Translations under genes and position numbers: made by a program
Notes under the pieces: model-generated
Databases searched by the model: none
What the model was told of the DNA's origin: nothing
What the model saw: only the letters and a program-made list of their open reading frames with translations
Source: Deinococcus alpinitundrae
GTDB lineage: Bacteria > Deinococcota > Deinococci > Deinococcales > Deinococcaceae
Assembly (NCBI RefSeq): GCF_009982895.1
Contig: NZ_WXZL01000012.1
Location: forward strand, 71,177 to 135,176
Direction: 5' to 3'
Length of the DNA stretch: 64,000 bases
In this document: one piece after another, positions 41,138 through 49,295 of the stretch
Numbering within the stretch: the stretch's first letter is position 1
Layout: every line of letters starts with the position of its first letter

Positions 41138-42289
41138 TCAGGAGGCGGGCAGCGACCAGCGCATGGTGAATACGTCGGCCAGCTTCGGCGCACTGATGGG
41201 GCGCAGCGCGGCGCGCATCAGCGCTTCGCGGGCCGGAACGAGTAACGGGGTCAACGGGCGGCCCAGCCACATGTTGATTTCGGCCTGCCGCGCCGCCCGG
41301 CGGGCCGAGCGCAGCCGGGCCGCACTGAACTGTTCAAGCGGGCGCGTGTCGAAGGGCTGACCCTGCACCGCCTGCTCCAGCAGCGGCGCGAGGGCGGCGG
41401 CGTCGAGCCAGCCGAGGTTCATGCCCTGCCCGCCGATGGGGCTGACCTCGTGGGCAGCGTCCCCGATCAGCACGGCGCGGCCCCGCAGCATCGTCTGCGC
41501 GGCGTGCCTGCGGGTCTCGAAGGCGCTGAGCATGCTGCATTCCTGGGCAGGTACGTGCAGGCCGGTGCGCTCGGCTAGGAGGGTGCTCAGGTCGGCGGCG
41601 CTGGCAGTCAGGCGCAGCGACGGCGTGTAGGCCACCCAGCGCCGCCGTTGACCCGGCAACGGAAACGACTCGACGATGCCGCCGGAGTCCAGCTGCAGTA
41701 CGGCCCGCGACCCGTAGGCGGTGGTATCGGGAAAGTCTCCCATCAGGTAAGTGTCGGGGTAGGTGCGGCCCCGGAAGGCGACGCCCAGCAGCGAGCGGAT
41801 CAGGCTTCTGCGACCGTCGGCCCCGACCACGAAACGGGCCTGCAAGGTCGTCTCGGCTTCGCCTTCCAGTGCCCTGACGGTGACACGTTCATTCGTCTGG
41901 GTCAGGCTCTGCACGACCACGCTGCGCCGGAGCGAGTGTGGGGCCAGTTCACTCAGCCGAGCCTCCAGAAGTTTCTCGGTGTCGTGCTGCGGCAGCACCA
42001 ACACAAACGGATAACGCGGTGAGACGCCCGCGAAATCCAGTTCCCCAACCACACCGCCCGGCCCGCGCAGCACGCCGCTGCGCACCGGAACGCCTGCCTG
42101 CACCGCCGCTTGCGCCGCGCCGACGCGCTCGAACAATTCCAGCGCGGGTGGGTGCAGCCCTACTGCCCGCGAGTGGGAGCTGGTAGCTGTGCGGCGCTCC
42201 AGCACCTGAAAACTGAGGCCACGCTGGGCCAGCAGGCACCCCAGAAACAGACCCACCGGACCGCCACCCACGATCAGGACGTCAAGCAT
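41138..42289 (-). CDS. FAD-dependent monooxygenase, SrsC-like
   Basis: A 383-residue group A flavoprotein monooxygenase. The FAD motif is LIVGGGPVGLFLGCLLAQRG (residues about 5-24), the middle motif is GADGRRSLIRSLLG, and the second FAD motif is GRAVLIGDAAHEVSPIGGQGMNLGWLDA. It is the last gene of a unit after a type III PKS and a methyltransferase and overlaps the methyltransferase gene by 8 bases. In the Streptomyces srsABC operon the third gene hydroxylates the methylated alkylresorcinol to a hydroquinone/quinone, which suggests the same step here. Confidence 0.85.
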   Translation of the reverse strand: MLDVLIVGGGPVGLFLGCLLAQRGLSFQVLERRTATSSHSRAVGLHPPALELFERVGAAQAAVQAGVPVRSGVLRGPGGVVGELDFAGVSPRYPFVLVLPQHDTEKLLEARLSELAPHSLRRSVVVQSLTQTNERVTVRALEGEAETTLQARFVVGADGRRSLIRSLLGVAFRGRTYPDTYLMGDFPDTTAYGSRAVLQLDSGGIVESFPLPGQRRRWVAYTPSLRLTASAADLSTLLAERTGLHVPAQECSMLSAFETRRHAAQTMLRGRAVLIGDAAHEVSPIGGQGMNLGWLDAAALAPLLEQAVQGQPFDTRPLEQFSAARLRSARRAARQAEINMWLGRPLTPLLVPAREALMRAALRPISAPKLADVFTMRWSLPAS

Positions 42290-43004
42290 GCGGGCGCTGT
42301 TCTGAGGCGCGGTAGATCAGCAGGTGGCGAAACGGCACCAGCGAGTTGACCCACCAGCCGGGCGGCGCGAGGGCAGCGAGTTCGGGCTGACTGAAGCTGC
42401 GGCGAATCGAGAGCAGCCCGTCATCGTGAATAAATGACCCACGAAACAGCGGCAAGGTGCCCAGCCCGAACAGCGCGTAGGCCAGGGCGCTGCGCCCAAT
42501 GTCGTTGTGGATGACCGTGCCGACGCACAGCCGCTGGCAGTCGGCCAGCAGAACGCTGAGCTCGGCGGCGCTGAGGTGATGCAGCAGATGGTTGGACGTG
42601 ATGAAGTCGAACACCTGCCCCTCACGCACCAGATCGCCGCTCATGGCCTGCCGAAAGTGCAGCTGCCGCGCCGCGCCGCTGGGCAAGCGCCGCGCCGATG
42701 CGTAGCGAATCGCACGCGCGTCGGCGTCGATGGCGGTGATCCCCAGCCGCAACCCGTCACGGGCCGCCCACTGCGAGAGCCGGATCGGTACGTCGCCGCC
42801 GCCGCAGCCGATATCGAGCAGGGTGCTGGGGCGGGTGGCCGAGAGCTGCGGACGAATGCGCTGCACATACACGCTGCGCCAGCCCGACAGCACGTCGTTG
42901 ACCAGGCCGAAATGGTGGTAGGTGCGCTCCAGCTGCACGGGGTCGCAGTCTGGGTCGTCCATCTTTTCCTGCGCGCCGATCAGGCGCTGGCCGAACCCCA
43001 GCAT
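42282..43004 (-). CDS. SAM-dependent methyltransferase, SrsB position
   Basis: A 240-residue class I methyltransferase. Motif I is LLDIGCGGGDVPIRLSQWA (about residues 61-79), the acidic residue is in ITAIDADARAIRYA, and the motif IV region is FDFITSNHLLHHLSAAEL. The ATG at 43004 overlaps the PKS stop (TGATG), so translation is coupled. By position it probably methylates the phenolic product of the PKS. The UbiE-like sequence agrees with a quinone or resorcinol substrate. Confidence 0.83.
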   Translation of the reverse strand: MLGFGQRLIGAQEKMDDPDCDPVQLERTYHHFGLVNDVLSGWRSVYVQRIRPQLSATRPSTLLDIGCGGGDVPIRLSQWAARDGLRLGITAIDADARAIRYASARRLPSGAARQLHFRQAMSGDLVREGQVFDFITSNHLLHHLSAAELSVLLADCQRLCVGTVIHNDIGRSALAYALFGLGTLPLFRGSFIHDDGLLSIRRSFSQPELAALAPPGWWVNSLVPFRHLLIYRASEQRPHA

Positions 43005-44197
43005 CAATGCCGTCCGGCAGCCAGTTGCAGCTCACCGGAGTGCTGTGCTGGGCTTGCCTGGGCAGCAGGCACCGGGCAATGGGTCATCAGACCAGTTTCG
43101 ACCGTCAGGCCGGGGCCGAAGGCCATCGCACAGACGCGCTCGCCGTCAGTAGCATTTTCCAGCAAGTCCTTGAGGATAAACAGCACGGTGGCGCTACTCA
43201 TGTTGCCGTAGGAACGCAGCACTTCCCGCGAGGGGGCCAGCTGCTCGTCACTGAGGTCCAGACTGGTCTGCACCTTGTCGAGAATGCTGCGCCCTCCGGG
43301 ATGGATGGCCCAGCGCTCAATCTGGCGGTGCGGCGCGGCGGCCAGCTGCGGCTCACTGTTTAGCAGCGGCGTCAGCGCGCCCACGATGTGGGCCTCAATG
43401 ATGTCGGGCACGTAGGTGCTGAGCACCATCTCGAAACCCTCGTCGCCGATCTTCCAGGCCATGTCGGCCTCGCCCACGCCCACCGGGGTCAGGGTGGTCT
43501 CGAAGGCGTCGAGCCGCAGGGTGTGGGCGCTGCCCAGCGAGGGCCGGGCGCTGACGATGGCCGCTCCCGCGCCGTCGGCAAAGAGGCTGGAGGCGATCAG
43601 GGTGTCGGGGTCGTTGTTGACCCGCATGTGAATCGAGCACAGCTCGGCGGCGATGACCAGCACCACCGCGCCCGCATCGGCCTCACAAAACGCCTTGGCC
43701 ATCTTCAGCGCCGGGAACGCTGCGTAGCAGCCCATGAAGCCGACGTGAAAGCGCTGCGTCTGCGCCGAGAGGCCCAGCGAGCGCACCACGTCGTAGTCGG
43801 GTCCCGGCGCATAAAAGCCGGTACACGACACGGTGATGACGTGGGTGATGTCGCTGGCCTTCAGATCCGGGCAGCTGGCCATCGCCCGCCGCCCGGCCTC
43901 GGTAAACAGCTTGGGCGCGGCCTCGGCGTAGAAGTTATTACGGACCCCGGTGCTGGAGAACAAGAGCTGGCGCGTGACCGGGTCGTAGAAGGTGCCCACC
44001 CCGTCCTCGGGAGCGCGGCGCAGCTCGTCGATGCTGCTGTGGCGCTGGTCAATCGCCGAGGCGTTGTATATCATGCTGACGAGCCGCTGCGAGAGGCGCT
44101 CGAGTTGCGGCTGCGCCTTGACCATGTCGCGCAGCTCGCTCTGGAGATAGACCGTCTCGGGAACGGCAGTGGCAATCGAGTGTGCGTAAACCGGCAT
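43004..44197 (-). CDS. Type III polyketide synthase (chalcone/alkylresorcinol synthase-like)
   Basis: A 397-residue homodimeric condensing enzyme. The triad is visible as Cys157 (GFMGCYAAFPAL), His299 (AIHPGGRSILD) and Asn332 (YGNMSSATVLF), with the C-terminal GFGP-like loop as AFGPGLTVETG. Such enzymes extend acyl-CoA starters with malonyl-CoA to alkylresorcinols or alkylpyrones. It opens a unit with a methyltransferase and an FAD monooxygenase, the srsABC order. A TATCCT box lies 5 bases before the ATG, and an SDR gene diverges from the same region. Confidence 0.93.
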   Translation of the reverse strand: MPVYAHSIATAVPETVYLQSELRDMVKAQPQLERLSQRLVSMIYNASAIDQRHSSIDELRRAPEDGVGTFYDPVTRQLLFSSTGVRNNFYAEAAPKLFTEAGRRAMASCPDLKASDITHVITVSCTGFYAPGPDYDVVRSLGLSAQTQRFHVGFMGCYAAFPALKMAKAFCEADAGAVVLVIAAELCSIHMRVNNDPDTLIASSLFADGAGAAIVSARPSLGSAHTLRLDAFETTLTPVGVGEADMAWKIGDEGFEMVLSTYVPDIIEAHIVGALTPLLNSEPQLAAAPHRQIERWAIHPGGRSILDKVQTSLDLSDEQLAPSREVLRSYGNMSSATVLFILKDLLENATDGERVCAMAFGPGLTVETGLMTHCPVPAAQASPAQHSGELQLAAGRH

Positions 44198-44202
44198 AGC
44201 GC

Positions 44203-44208
44203 AGGATA
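44203..44208 (-). promoter_or_regulatory. -10 box TATCCT for the type III PKS operon (leaderless)
   Basis: It ends 5 bases upstream of the PKS ATG at 44197. Confidence 0.45.
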
Positions 44209-44316
44209 AACACCCGTCCTGACTGCAACTATCAACTTTGGTGCAATTTCTTTGGGCTGGTCTTTATCTGCTGATGACCTGCGAAATGATGGGCTGCTGA
44301 GTCGCCGCCGAGGCCG

Positions 44317-44322
44317 TACCAT
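44317..44322 (+). promoter_or_regulatory. -10 box TACCAT for the SDR gene (leaderless)
   Basis: It ends 7 bases before ATG 44330 and overlaps the alternative ATG at 44321. Confidence 0.4.
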
Positions 44323-44329
44323 GTTCGGC

Positions 44330-45199
44330 ATGACCACTTCTGAACCCAGCCGCTCCACGAACACTCCGACTCCATCCAGCTTGGGGCAGCTGCAGGGCAA
44401 GACGGTGCTGGTGACCGGCGCGACCGGCGGCATTGGCAAGGCCACCGCCGCCAACCTGATCCGGCAGGGAGCCGAGGTGTGGATCGTGGGGCGCAATCCC
44501 GAAAAAACCGCTGCGGTGCAGCAGGAGATCGGCGCGGCGGGCCACCTGCTGGCCGACCTGAGCCTGCGCGGTGAGGCCGACCGCATGGCCCGTGAGTTCG
44601 CCGGGCGGGTCGGCAAGCTCGACGTGCTCGTCAACAACGCCGGGGCCATCTACAACCAGCGTCAGGAAAGCCGTGAGGGCATCGAGCTGACCTGGGCGCT
44701 CAATCACTTGGCCTACTTCATCGTGACCCGTGAGCTGCTGCCGCTGCTGCGCGACAGCCGGGGTCGCGTCGTCAGCGTGGCAAGCGCCGCGCACGCCTTC
44801 GGCAAGATGCGCTGGAACGATCCCGAGTTCAAGACCGGCTACAGCGCCTGGGCCGCTTACGGGCAGAGCAAGCTCGCCAATATTCTGTTTACCAGCGAAC
44901 TGGCCTACCGCGAGCGGGCCAGCGGCGTCACCGCCAATGCCCTGCACCCCGGCGTGGTGGCCTCGGGCTTCAACCAGAACAACAGCGGTCTGGTGTCGCG
45001 CCTCTCCAGCCTGGCCGCGCCGCTGAGCCTCACCGACGAGAAGGGTGCGCAGACCAGCATTCATCTGGCGTCCAGCCCGGAAGTGGAGGGGCAGTCGGGC
45101 CTGTACTTCGCCAAGTCGCGGGTGACCCAGCCTGCCGCCCAGGCGCTCGACGACGCGGCGGGCAAGCGGCTGTGGGCGCTGACGGAGAGCTACCTGTAA
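44330..45199 (+). CDS. Short-chain dehydrogenase, retinol dehydrogenase-like
   Basis: A 289-residue classical SDR. The cofactor motif is [13 protein letters not shown], then NNAGAIYN, the catalytic serine region [12 protein letters not shown], and [11 protein letters not shown] with Tyr and Lys of the YxxxK pair. It matches the retinol dehydrogenase/WWOX-like branch, which often acts on lipophilic carbonyls. It is divergent from the type III PKS operon and may share that regulatory region, but a role in that pathway is only a guess. The start at 44330 follows from the -10 box. Confidence 0.88.
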   Translation: MTTSEPSRSTNTPTPSSLGQLQGKTVLVTGATGGIGKATAANLIRQGAEVWIVGRNPEKTAAVQQEIGAAGHLLADLSLRGEADRMAREFAGRVGKLDVLVNNAGAIYNQRQESREGIELTWALNHLAYFIVTRELLPLLRDSRGRVVSVASAAHAFGKMRWNDPEFKTGYSAWAAYGQSKLANILFTSELAYRERASGVTANALHPGVVASGFNQNNSGLVSRLSSLAAPLSLTDEKGAQTSIHLASSPEVEGQSGLYFAKSRVTQPAAQALDDAAGKRLWALTESYL

Positions 45200-45210
45200 G
45201 GCGGAATAAA

Positions 45211-45251
45211 GCATGGGGCCGGGAGCGCTCTCCGTGCGCCCGGCCCCATGC
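45211..45251. terminator. Bidirectional terminator between SDR and DUF4139 genes
   Basis: A perfect 13-base stem GCATGGGGCCGGG/CCCGGCCCCATGC separates two convergent genes. A short TGTTT follows on the plus side, and TTTATT on the minus side. Confidence 0.85.
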
Positions 45252-45263
45252 TGTTTGCCCGGT

Positions 45264-46547
45264 TCACTCGGAGTTGTCGATCACCACCGTGAAGGTCTTG
45301 GTGACGGTTTTCCCGGCGGGCACGTCCACCCGCAACTCGGCCACGTTCTGGTTGGCCTGCATCTTGCCGTCGATGCTGACCTTGCGTCCGCCGACCTGCT
45401 CGCTGATCTCGGCGCGCACCTGGCGGTCCTTGCTGCTGGTGAAGGTATAGGTCACCTTGTAGCTGCCGCCGTTCTTGGTGGTGCCCAGCGTCTGCACGCT
45501 GCGGGTGTAGCGGATGTCGGGGTCGCGGCCCAGGCTGAACTCCACGGCCTCGCCCTTGGCCGTCTCCTCGATGGTGGTCTGTCCGGCGATGCGTTCGTCC
45601 TCGCGCACGGTGAGCTGGCCGCCCGGCAGGTTCTGGTCGGCTTTCAGGCGGTACGAGCGGTTCAGGGTGCCGTCACTCTTCTGGGTGTTGAAGTAGGTTG
45701 TGAGGCTGGCGTAGCGCTCGAAGCTGCTGAGCTTGGGCGTCAGGAACGGCAGGGTGTAGGTGCTGTTGGCAGGCAGGGTGAAGGCCGAGTCGAGGCCGTA
45801 GCGGTACAGGCCGTTGACGGTGCCGAGCGTGCCGACCTTGGGAGCCGAGATGGGGGCGGGGGCCGCCATCGCGTCTGCGGCGCGCGACTCGTACAGTACG
45901 GGGCGGTTGTTCTGAATGTCCACCTGTCCGGCAAACAGCTCGGTGGCCGTGACGCTGTAGACCTGATCGGAGCTGTTGCGGATGTCGGCCAGCGCCGAGA
46001 GCGAGGCCACGCTGCCCGAGGTCTGCAGGGTGTAGCGTGGCGTCCAGCCCAGGGCGCTCGTCAGGTAGCTCAGCGTCCCCTTGCCCGGCTTGGTGAGGCT
46101 ATAGATCAAGCTCTGGCCGGGCTGCTGGGCATTCAGTGGTGGCAGCACCGGGAAGCTGAGTTGGCTGTAGCTGACATTGCGGTATTGGCCGAGAGCATCC
46201 TTGATCAGCAGATCGGCGGCGCGAATCAGGGTCACGGTCTGGGTCTTGTTATCCTCGCGCAGCGTCACGGGTTTGCCTTCCAGGCCGGTCAGCCAGCTCA
46301 TGCCGCGCATCTGCACCGCCTGCGTGTAACTCAGGCCCTCCAGGTCGATGGTGCCGGGAATCAGGTTCTGCCAGGCGCTGTCGGGCAGATCGACCTGGTA
46401 GGTGTTGCCGCTGGCGGTAATAGGCGTGCGGACCTCGCCGAAGTTCTGGTAGATGCGCAGATCGGTGGCGTGGGCGCTGGCGGCCAGGGCCAGGGCAGCG
46501 GCGAGACTCAGGGTTCGGGCAGCAGTGTCTGAGGAGATGAAAGGCAT
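45264..46547 (-). CDS. Exported DUF4139-like beta-rich protein
   Basis: A 427-residue protein with a signal peptide (SLAAALALAASAHA), starting at ATG 46547. It follows the DUF4139 plan: an early VYQNFGEVRTPI-type strand (DLRIYQNFGEVRTPI), a long central part with LTSALGWTPRYTLQTSGSVASLSALADIRNSS, and a C-terminal region YRLKADQNLPGGQLTVREDERIAGQTTIEETAKGEAVEFSLGRDPDI. The last is the diagnostic mucoidy-inhibitor-like block. Function is unknown; periplasmic or surface location is inferred. Confidence 0.8.
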   Translation of the reverse strand: MPFISSDTAARTLSLAAALALAASAHATDLRIYQNFGEVRTPITASGNTYQVDLPDSAWQNLIPGTIDLEGLSYTQAVQMRGMSWLTGLEGKPVTLREDNKTQTVTLIRAADLLIKDALGQYRNVSYSQLSFPVLPPLNAQQPGQSLIYSLTKPGKGTLSYLTSALGWTPRYTLQTSGSVASLSALADIRNSSDQVYSVTATELFAGQVDIQNNRPVLYESRAADAMAAPAPISAPKVGTLGTVNGLYRYGLDSAFTLPANSTYTLPFLTPKLSSFERYASLTTYFNTQKSDGTLNRSYRLKADQNLPGGQLTVREDERIAGQTTIEETAKGEAVEFSLGRDPDIRYTRSVQTLGTTKNGGSYKVTYTFTSSKDRQVRAEISEQVGGRKVSIDGKMQANQNVAELRVDVPAGKTVTKTFTVVIDNSE

Positions 46548-46614
46548 AACCGTACTCTGAGGCACGTTTGCTGACCTGGCGTGAGAGAAGCTGACGCGCC
46601 GCTCAGGTGGGTCT

Positions 46615-46845
46615 TCAGGCCAGCGCCCAGGCCAGGTCCGCCTGAAAATCACGGCTCCCTGCGCCGTCGATGACGTAGCCGCGCGAACTGTGGCGCAGCA
46701 GCGCGCCGTGCGGAAGGGCAAGCTGAAACTGCTGCGGAACCTTGCCGCTGCGGTAGCGCACCGCCTCACCGGCCGAGAGTGAGCCGCAGCTGACAAGGTG
46801 GCTGAGCACCCGCGAGAACGAAGCCGGGCTGATGAGGTGGTTCAT
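46615..46845 (-). CDS. Small protein of unknown function
   Basis: A 76-residue protein starting MNHLISPASFSRVLSHLVSC, with a good Shine-Dalgarno (AAGGAG) about 11 bases upstream. It contains YRSGKVPQQFQLALPHGALLRHSSRGYVIDG, predicted mixed alpha/beta. No signal peptide or transmembrane segment. I recognise no family. It sits between the HD-domain and DUF4139 genes on the same strand. Confidence 0.55.
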   Translation of the reverse strand: MNHLISPASFSRVLSHLVSCGSLSAGEAVRYRSGKVPQQFQLALPHGALLRHSSRGYVIDGAGSRDFQADLAWALA

Positions 46846-46940
46846 GGTGCATGTCTCCTTCATGGAGAGTATGAACCTCCTCAGCCCACAATTTTCTTGC
46901 AGGTCTAGCCGCAAGGGCGGCCCTCTCGACGCCAGTCCAG

Positions 46941-47555
46941 TCAGCCGATCAAGCGCTCGGCCAGGTCCGGCAGCAGGGCGTAGATGTTGCCTCCACAGGC
47001 CGTGTCGAAGTCGGCCTTGAGCGTCAGCACGGCCCGCCACTTGTCGGGCGTGCGCGTGTTGAAGCCGTAGCGCAGCGCCACGTCCACGAGCCGCTCCTGC
47101 ACGGTGCAAAAGCCGCTCGCCAGGGCCAGGGTGTCGCAGAGTTGCAGCAGGCGGTCTTCCTCAGTCATCTCGGCGGCGGCCAGCAGATTGCCCAGCCGTG
47201 CCCATTCCTGCGCGGTGCCGTCCCACTGGCCCTGCAAGGTGGCGAGGTCGGGCACCACGAACGAATGGGTTAGGGCGATGCGCGCCGCGTCCGGGTAGCC
47301 GAGCGCCAGCAGAGCATCGTGCCCGTCCAAAATGTGCCGGTCCTGGTTAGGGCCGGTCTGCCGTCCGAGGTCGTGGAGCAGGCCCAGCACGAAGGCCCGC
47401 TGGGGGTCGAGGGTGGGGTGCCGCTCGGCGATGAGCCGGGCCGCCTGCGCCACGAAGCGCGAGTGGGCCACCCAGCCGCCGGCATTACGATGTTCGGCGG
47501 CCTGCAGCAGCGCCTCGGCCTGCTTCAGACTCGGGAGTAGCCCTTCAGATTCCAT
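46941..47555 (-). CDS. HD-domain phosphohydrolase
   Basis: A 204-residue helical protein. The HD motif is LGLLHDLGRQ (about residues 57-66), preceded by the first metal histidine in WVAHSRFVAQ and followed by HILDGHDALLALGYPD and IALTHSF, giving the usual H...HD...D set. Such proteins hydrolyse nucleotides or signalling molecules. The start ATG 47555 is chosen where the sequence changes from ctaG shadow to a real domain. It follows ctaG by 14 bases and may be co-transcribed. Confidence 0.82.
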   Translation of the reverse strand: MESEGLLPSLKQAEALLQAAEHRNAGGWVAHSRFVAQAARLIAERHPTLDPQRAFVLGLLHDLGRQTGPNQDRHILDGHDALLALGYPDAARIALTHSFVVPDLATLQGQWDGTAQEWARLGNLLAAAEMTEEDRLLQLCDTLALASGFCTVQERLVDVALRYGFNTRTPDKWRAVLTLKADFDTACGGNIYALLPDLAERLIG

Positions 47556-47569
47556 TTTCAGATACCACG

Positions 47570-48409
47570 TCAGGCGGCGGGTGGTGGGGGCTGCTGGGTG
47601 CCGCTGTCGGCCAGTTCGATCAGCCAGCCCATCAGTTGGACCAGGGCCAGCGCCATGCCGGGCAAGCCCGCCAGCATCATGATCCAGCCGCTGATGCTCT
47701 GATTTTGCAGCGAGGTCAGGTTCCACAGGCACAAAGCACTGACGTACGGCGTATACAAAACGGTGGGGCTGTAGAGCCAGGTGGCCGCCACCGCCATCAT
47801 CGGCAGCCCGCTGAGCAGCCCGAACCAGCCCCGGTTGCCCAGGCTGCCGCCCTGAATGCTCGGCAAAGGCCGCAGGATGACCGACCAGACCAGCAGCCCG
47901 CCCAGCAGGTACAGCGCCGGAAGCAGCGCGCCCGCCGTGTTGGTCACGATGCTGGCGTTGAAGCCCGCCGGGATGTTCCAGAAGATGATGATGGCAAACC
48001 ACAGCGCTAGCGCCACCCAGGGATCGAGCAGCACGCTGAGCAGCCGCCCGGCAGGTGAGCGGCGCGAAAGCTTGAGATGGTGTGGCAAGCCCAGCACTAC
48101 CAGCGGCGGCACCAGTTCGGCCAGCAGCATTAGGCGGCCCATGTAGAGGGCCATGCTGTTGAGGGTCAGCGTGATGGCCTGACTCTGGGTCACGACGATA
48201 GTGACGACCAGCCCCAGCCCGAACAGCACCGTCCGCCAGATCGGCCAGACGCCCGGCTGCGTCCGGCGGCTGCGCGCGAAGGCCACGAAGTACCACGCGC
48301 CCACCGCCAGGATCGCCGTCCATATCAGCGGGTCGAAGCGCAGCGCCAGCAGTTCGGCCCAGCTGGGATTGAGCTGGCCGGGGTTGAGATCGTTCACTGG
48401 CAAGCTCAC
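47570..48409 (-). CDS. ctaG: Cytochrome c oxidase assembly protein, caa3-type CtaG
   Basis: A 279-residue membrane protein with seven hydrophobic segments. The family pattern includes PLIWTAILAVGAWYF, then LMLLAELVPPLVVLGLPHHLKL with the conserved Pro/His loop, and later NIPAGFNASIV. CtaG of the caa3 type helps copper delivery to cytochrome oxidase in Gram-positives and Deinococcus-Thermus. Its start overlaps the stop of the Sco1 gene (ATGA), joining two copper-handling assembly factors in one unit. Confidence 0.9.
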   Translation of the reverse strand: MSLPVNDLNPGQLNPSWAELLALRFDPLIWTAILAVGAWYFVAFARSRRTQPGVWPIWRTVLFGLGLVVTIVVTQSQAITLTLNSMALYMGRLMLLAELVPPLVVLGLPHHLKLSRRSPAGRLLSVLLDPWVALALWFAIIIFWNIPAGFNASIVTNTAGALLPALYLLGGLLVWSVILRPLPSIQGGSLGNRGWFGLLSGLPMMAVAATWLYSPTVLYTPYVSALCLWNLTSLQNQSISGWIMMLAGLPGMALALVQLMGWLIELADSGTQQPPPPAA

Positions 48410-49089
48410 CGCATCACCTCCTGCAAGTCGGCCTGGAGGCGGCCAAGCTGCGGCAACTGGGTGTAGTCCCAGATCAGGCGAATCTTGCTGTCCTGGTCGA
48501 TCAGATAGGTGGCGGTGGTGTGGTTGATCTGGTAATCGTTCGGCCCCTTAATGTCGGCCTTGCTGTAGCCCGCGCCGTAACTGAGTGCTACCTTTTTCAG
48601 CTCGGGTTCGGGAATGTTGACGCCGGTGGCCGTGCCGAAGAAGCTGAGGTAGGCTTTGAGCTGCTTAGGCGCGTCGCGTTGCGGATCGACGCTGACGAGC
48701 ACCACCTGAAAGTCGTGGCGCTCGGCGGCGGGCAGGCGCTCGCGCAGCTTGTTCAGGTAAGTCAGGCTCAGCGGGCAGATGTTGGGGCAGTGGGTGAAGC
48801 CGAAAAACAGTGCGGTGGTCTTGCCGTTGGGGGCAAAGGTATAGGCGGCGTTGTTCTGGTCGGTGCCGGAAAAGGTGGGGGCCGTGATCGGCGGCGTGTA
48901 GGCGGTACCAAAAAAGGGAAACGGCGTCTTGAGCCGGGCGTAGAGCCACACTCCGCCGAGCAGCAGCGCCACGGCAACCAGGGCGAAGATGAGTGAGACA
49001 TACCAAGGGCGGCCCAGTGCCGGGCCAGCGGCTGCGGACGAATCAGCGTCGGACGGCTGACCCGTGTCGGCACGTTCAAGCTCGGTCAT
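48406..49089 (-). CDS. SCO1/SenC copper chaperone for cytochrome oxidase
   Basis: A 227-residue protein with one N-terminal membrane anchor (residues about 29-50) and a thioredoxin-like domain outside. The copper ligands are Cys101 and Cys105 (THCPNICPLS) and His190 (YQINHTTATYLID). SCO proteins metallate the CuA site of cytochrome oxidase. It is translationally coupled to ctaG. The start at ATG 49089 excludes a hydrophobic but unrelated upstream extension. Confidence 0.92.
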   Translation of the reverse strand: MTELERADTGQPSDADSSAAAGPALGRPWYVSLIFALVAVALLLGGVWLYARLKTPFPFFGTAYTPPITAPTFSGTDQNNAAYTFAPNGKTTALFFGFTHCPNICPLSLTYLNKLRERLPAAERHDFQVVLVSVDPQRDAPKQLKAYLSFFGTATGVNIPEPELKKVALSYGAGYSKADIKGPNDYQINHTTATYLIDQDSKIRLIWDYTQLPQLGRLQADLQEVMR

Positions 49090-49282
49090 CTGAGGGCCTC
49101 GGAAACCCGAGTGAAAGGACACAAACAACACAACTGCATTCGGCAACACCTCCGTTGCTCGTGGGGCCTGTCGCTGAGCGCCTGGGGAGAACTCCATTGT
49201 GCACGCCCGCGCGCGGCGCTTTGTCCCCTGTGGGCTTACCGGCTCTCAGGGAAGCGGTTCCACTGCGCCTGCGCCGGTGCGT

Positions 49283-49288
49283 TAGACT
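49283..49288 (+). promoter_or_regulatory. -10 box TAGACT for the LacI-family gene (leaderless)
   Basis: It ends 7 bases before the ATG at 49296. Confidence 0.45.
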
Positions 49289-49295
49289 GACCGCA

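Noticed and set aside
46941..48323. 460-codon frame joining HD-domain protein to sequence opposite ctaG
   Set aside because: The N-terminal half is the out-of-frame shadow of ctaG; the HD domain starts at ATG 47555.
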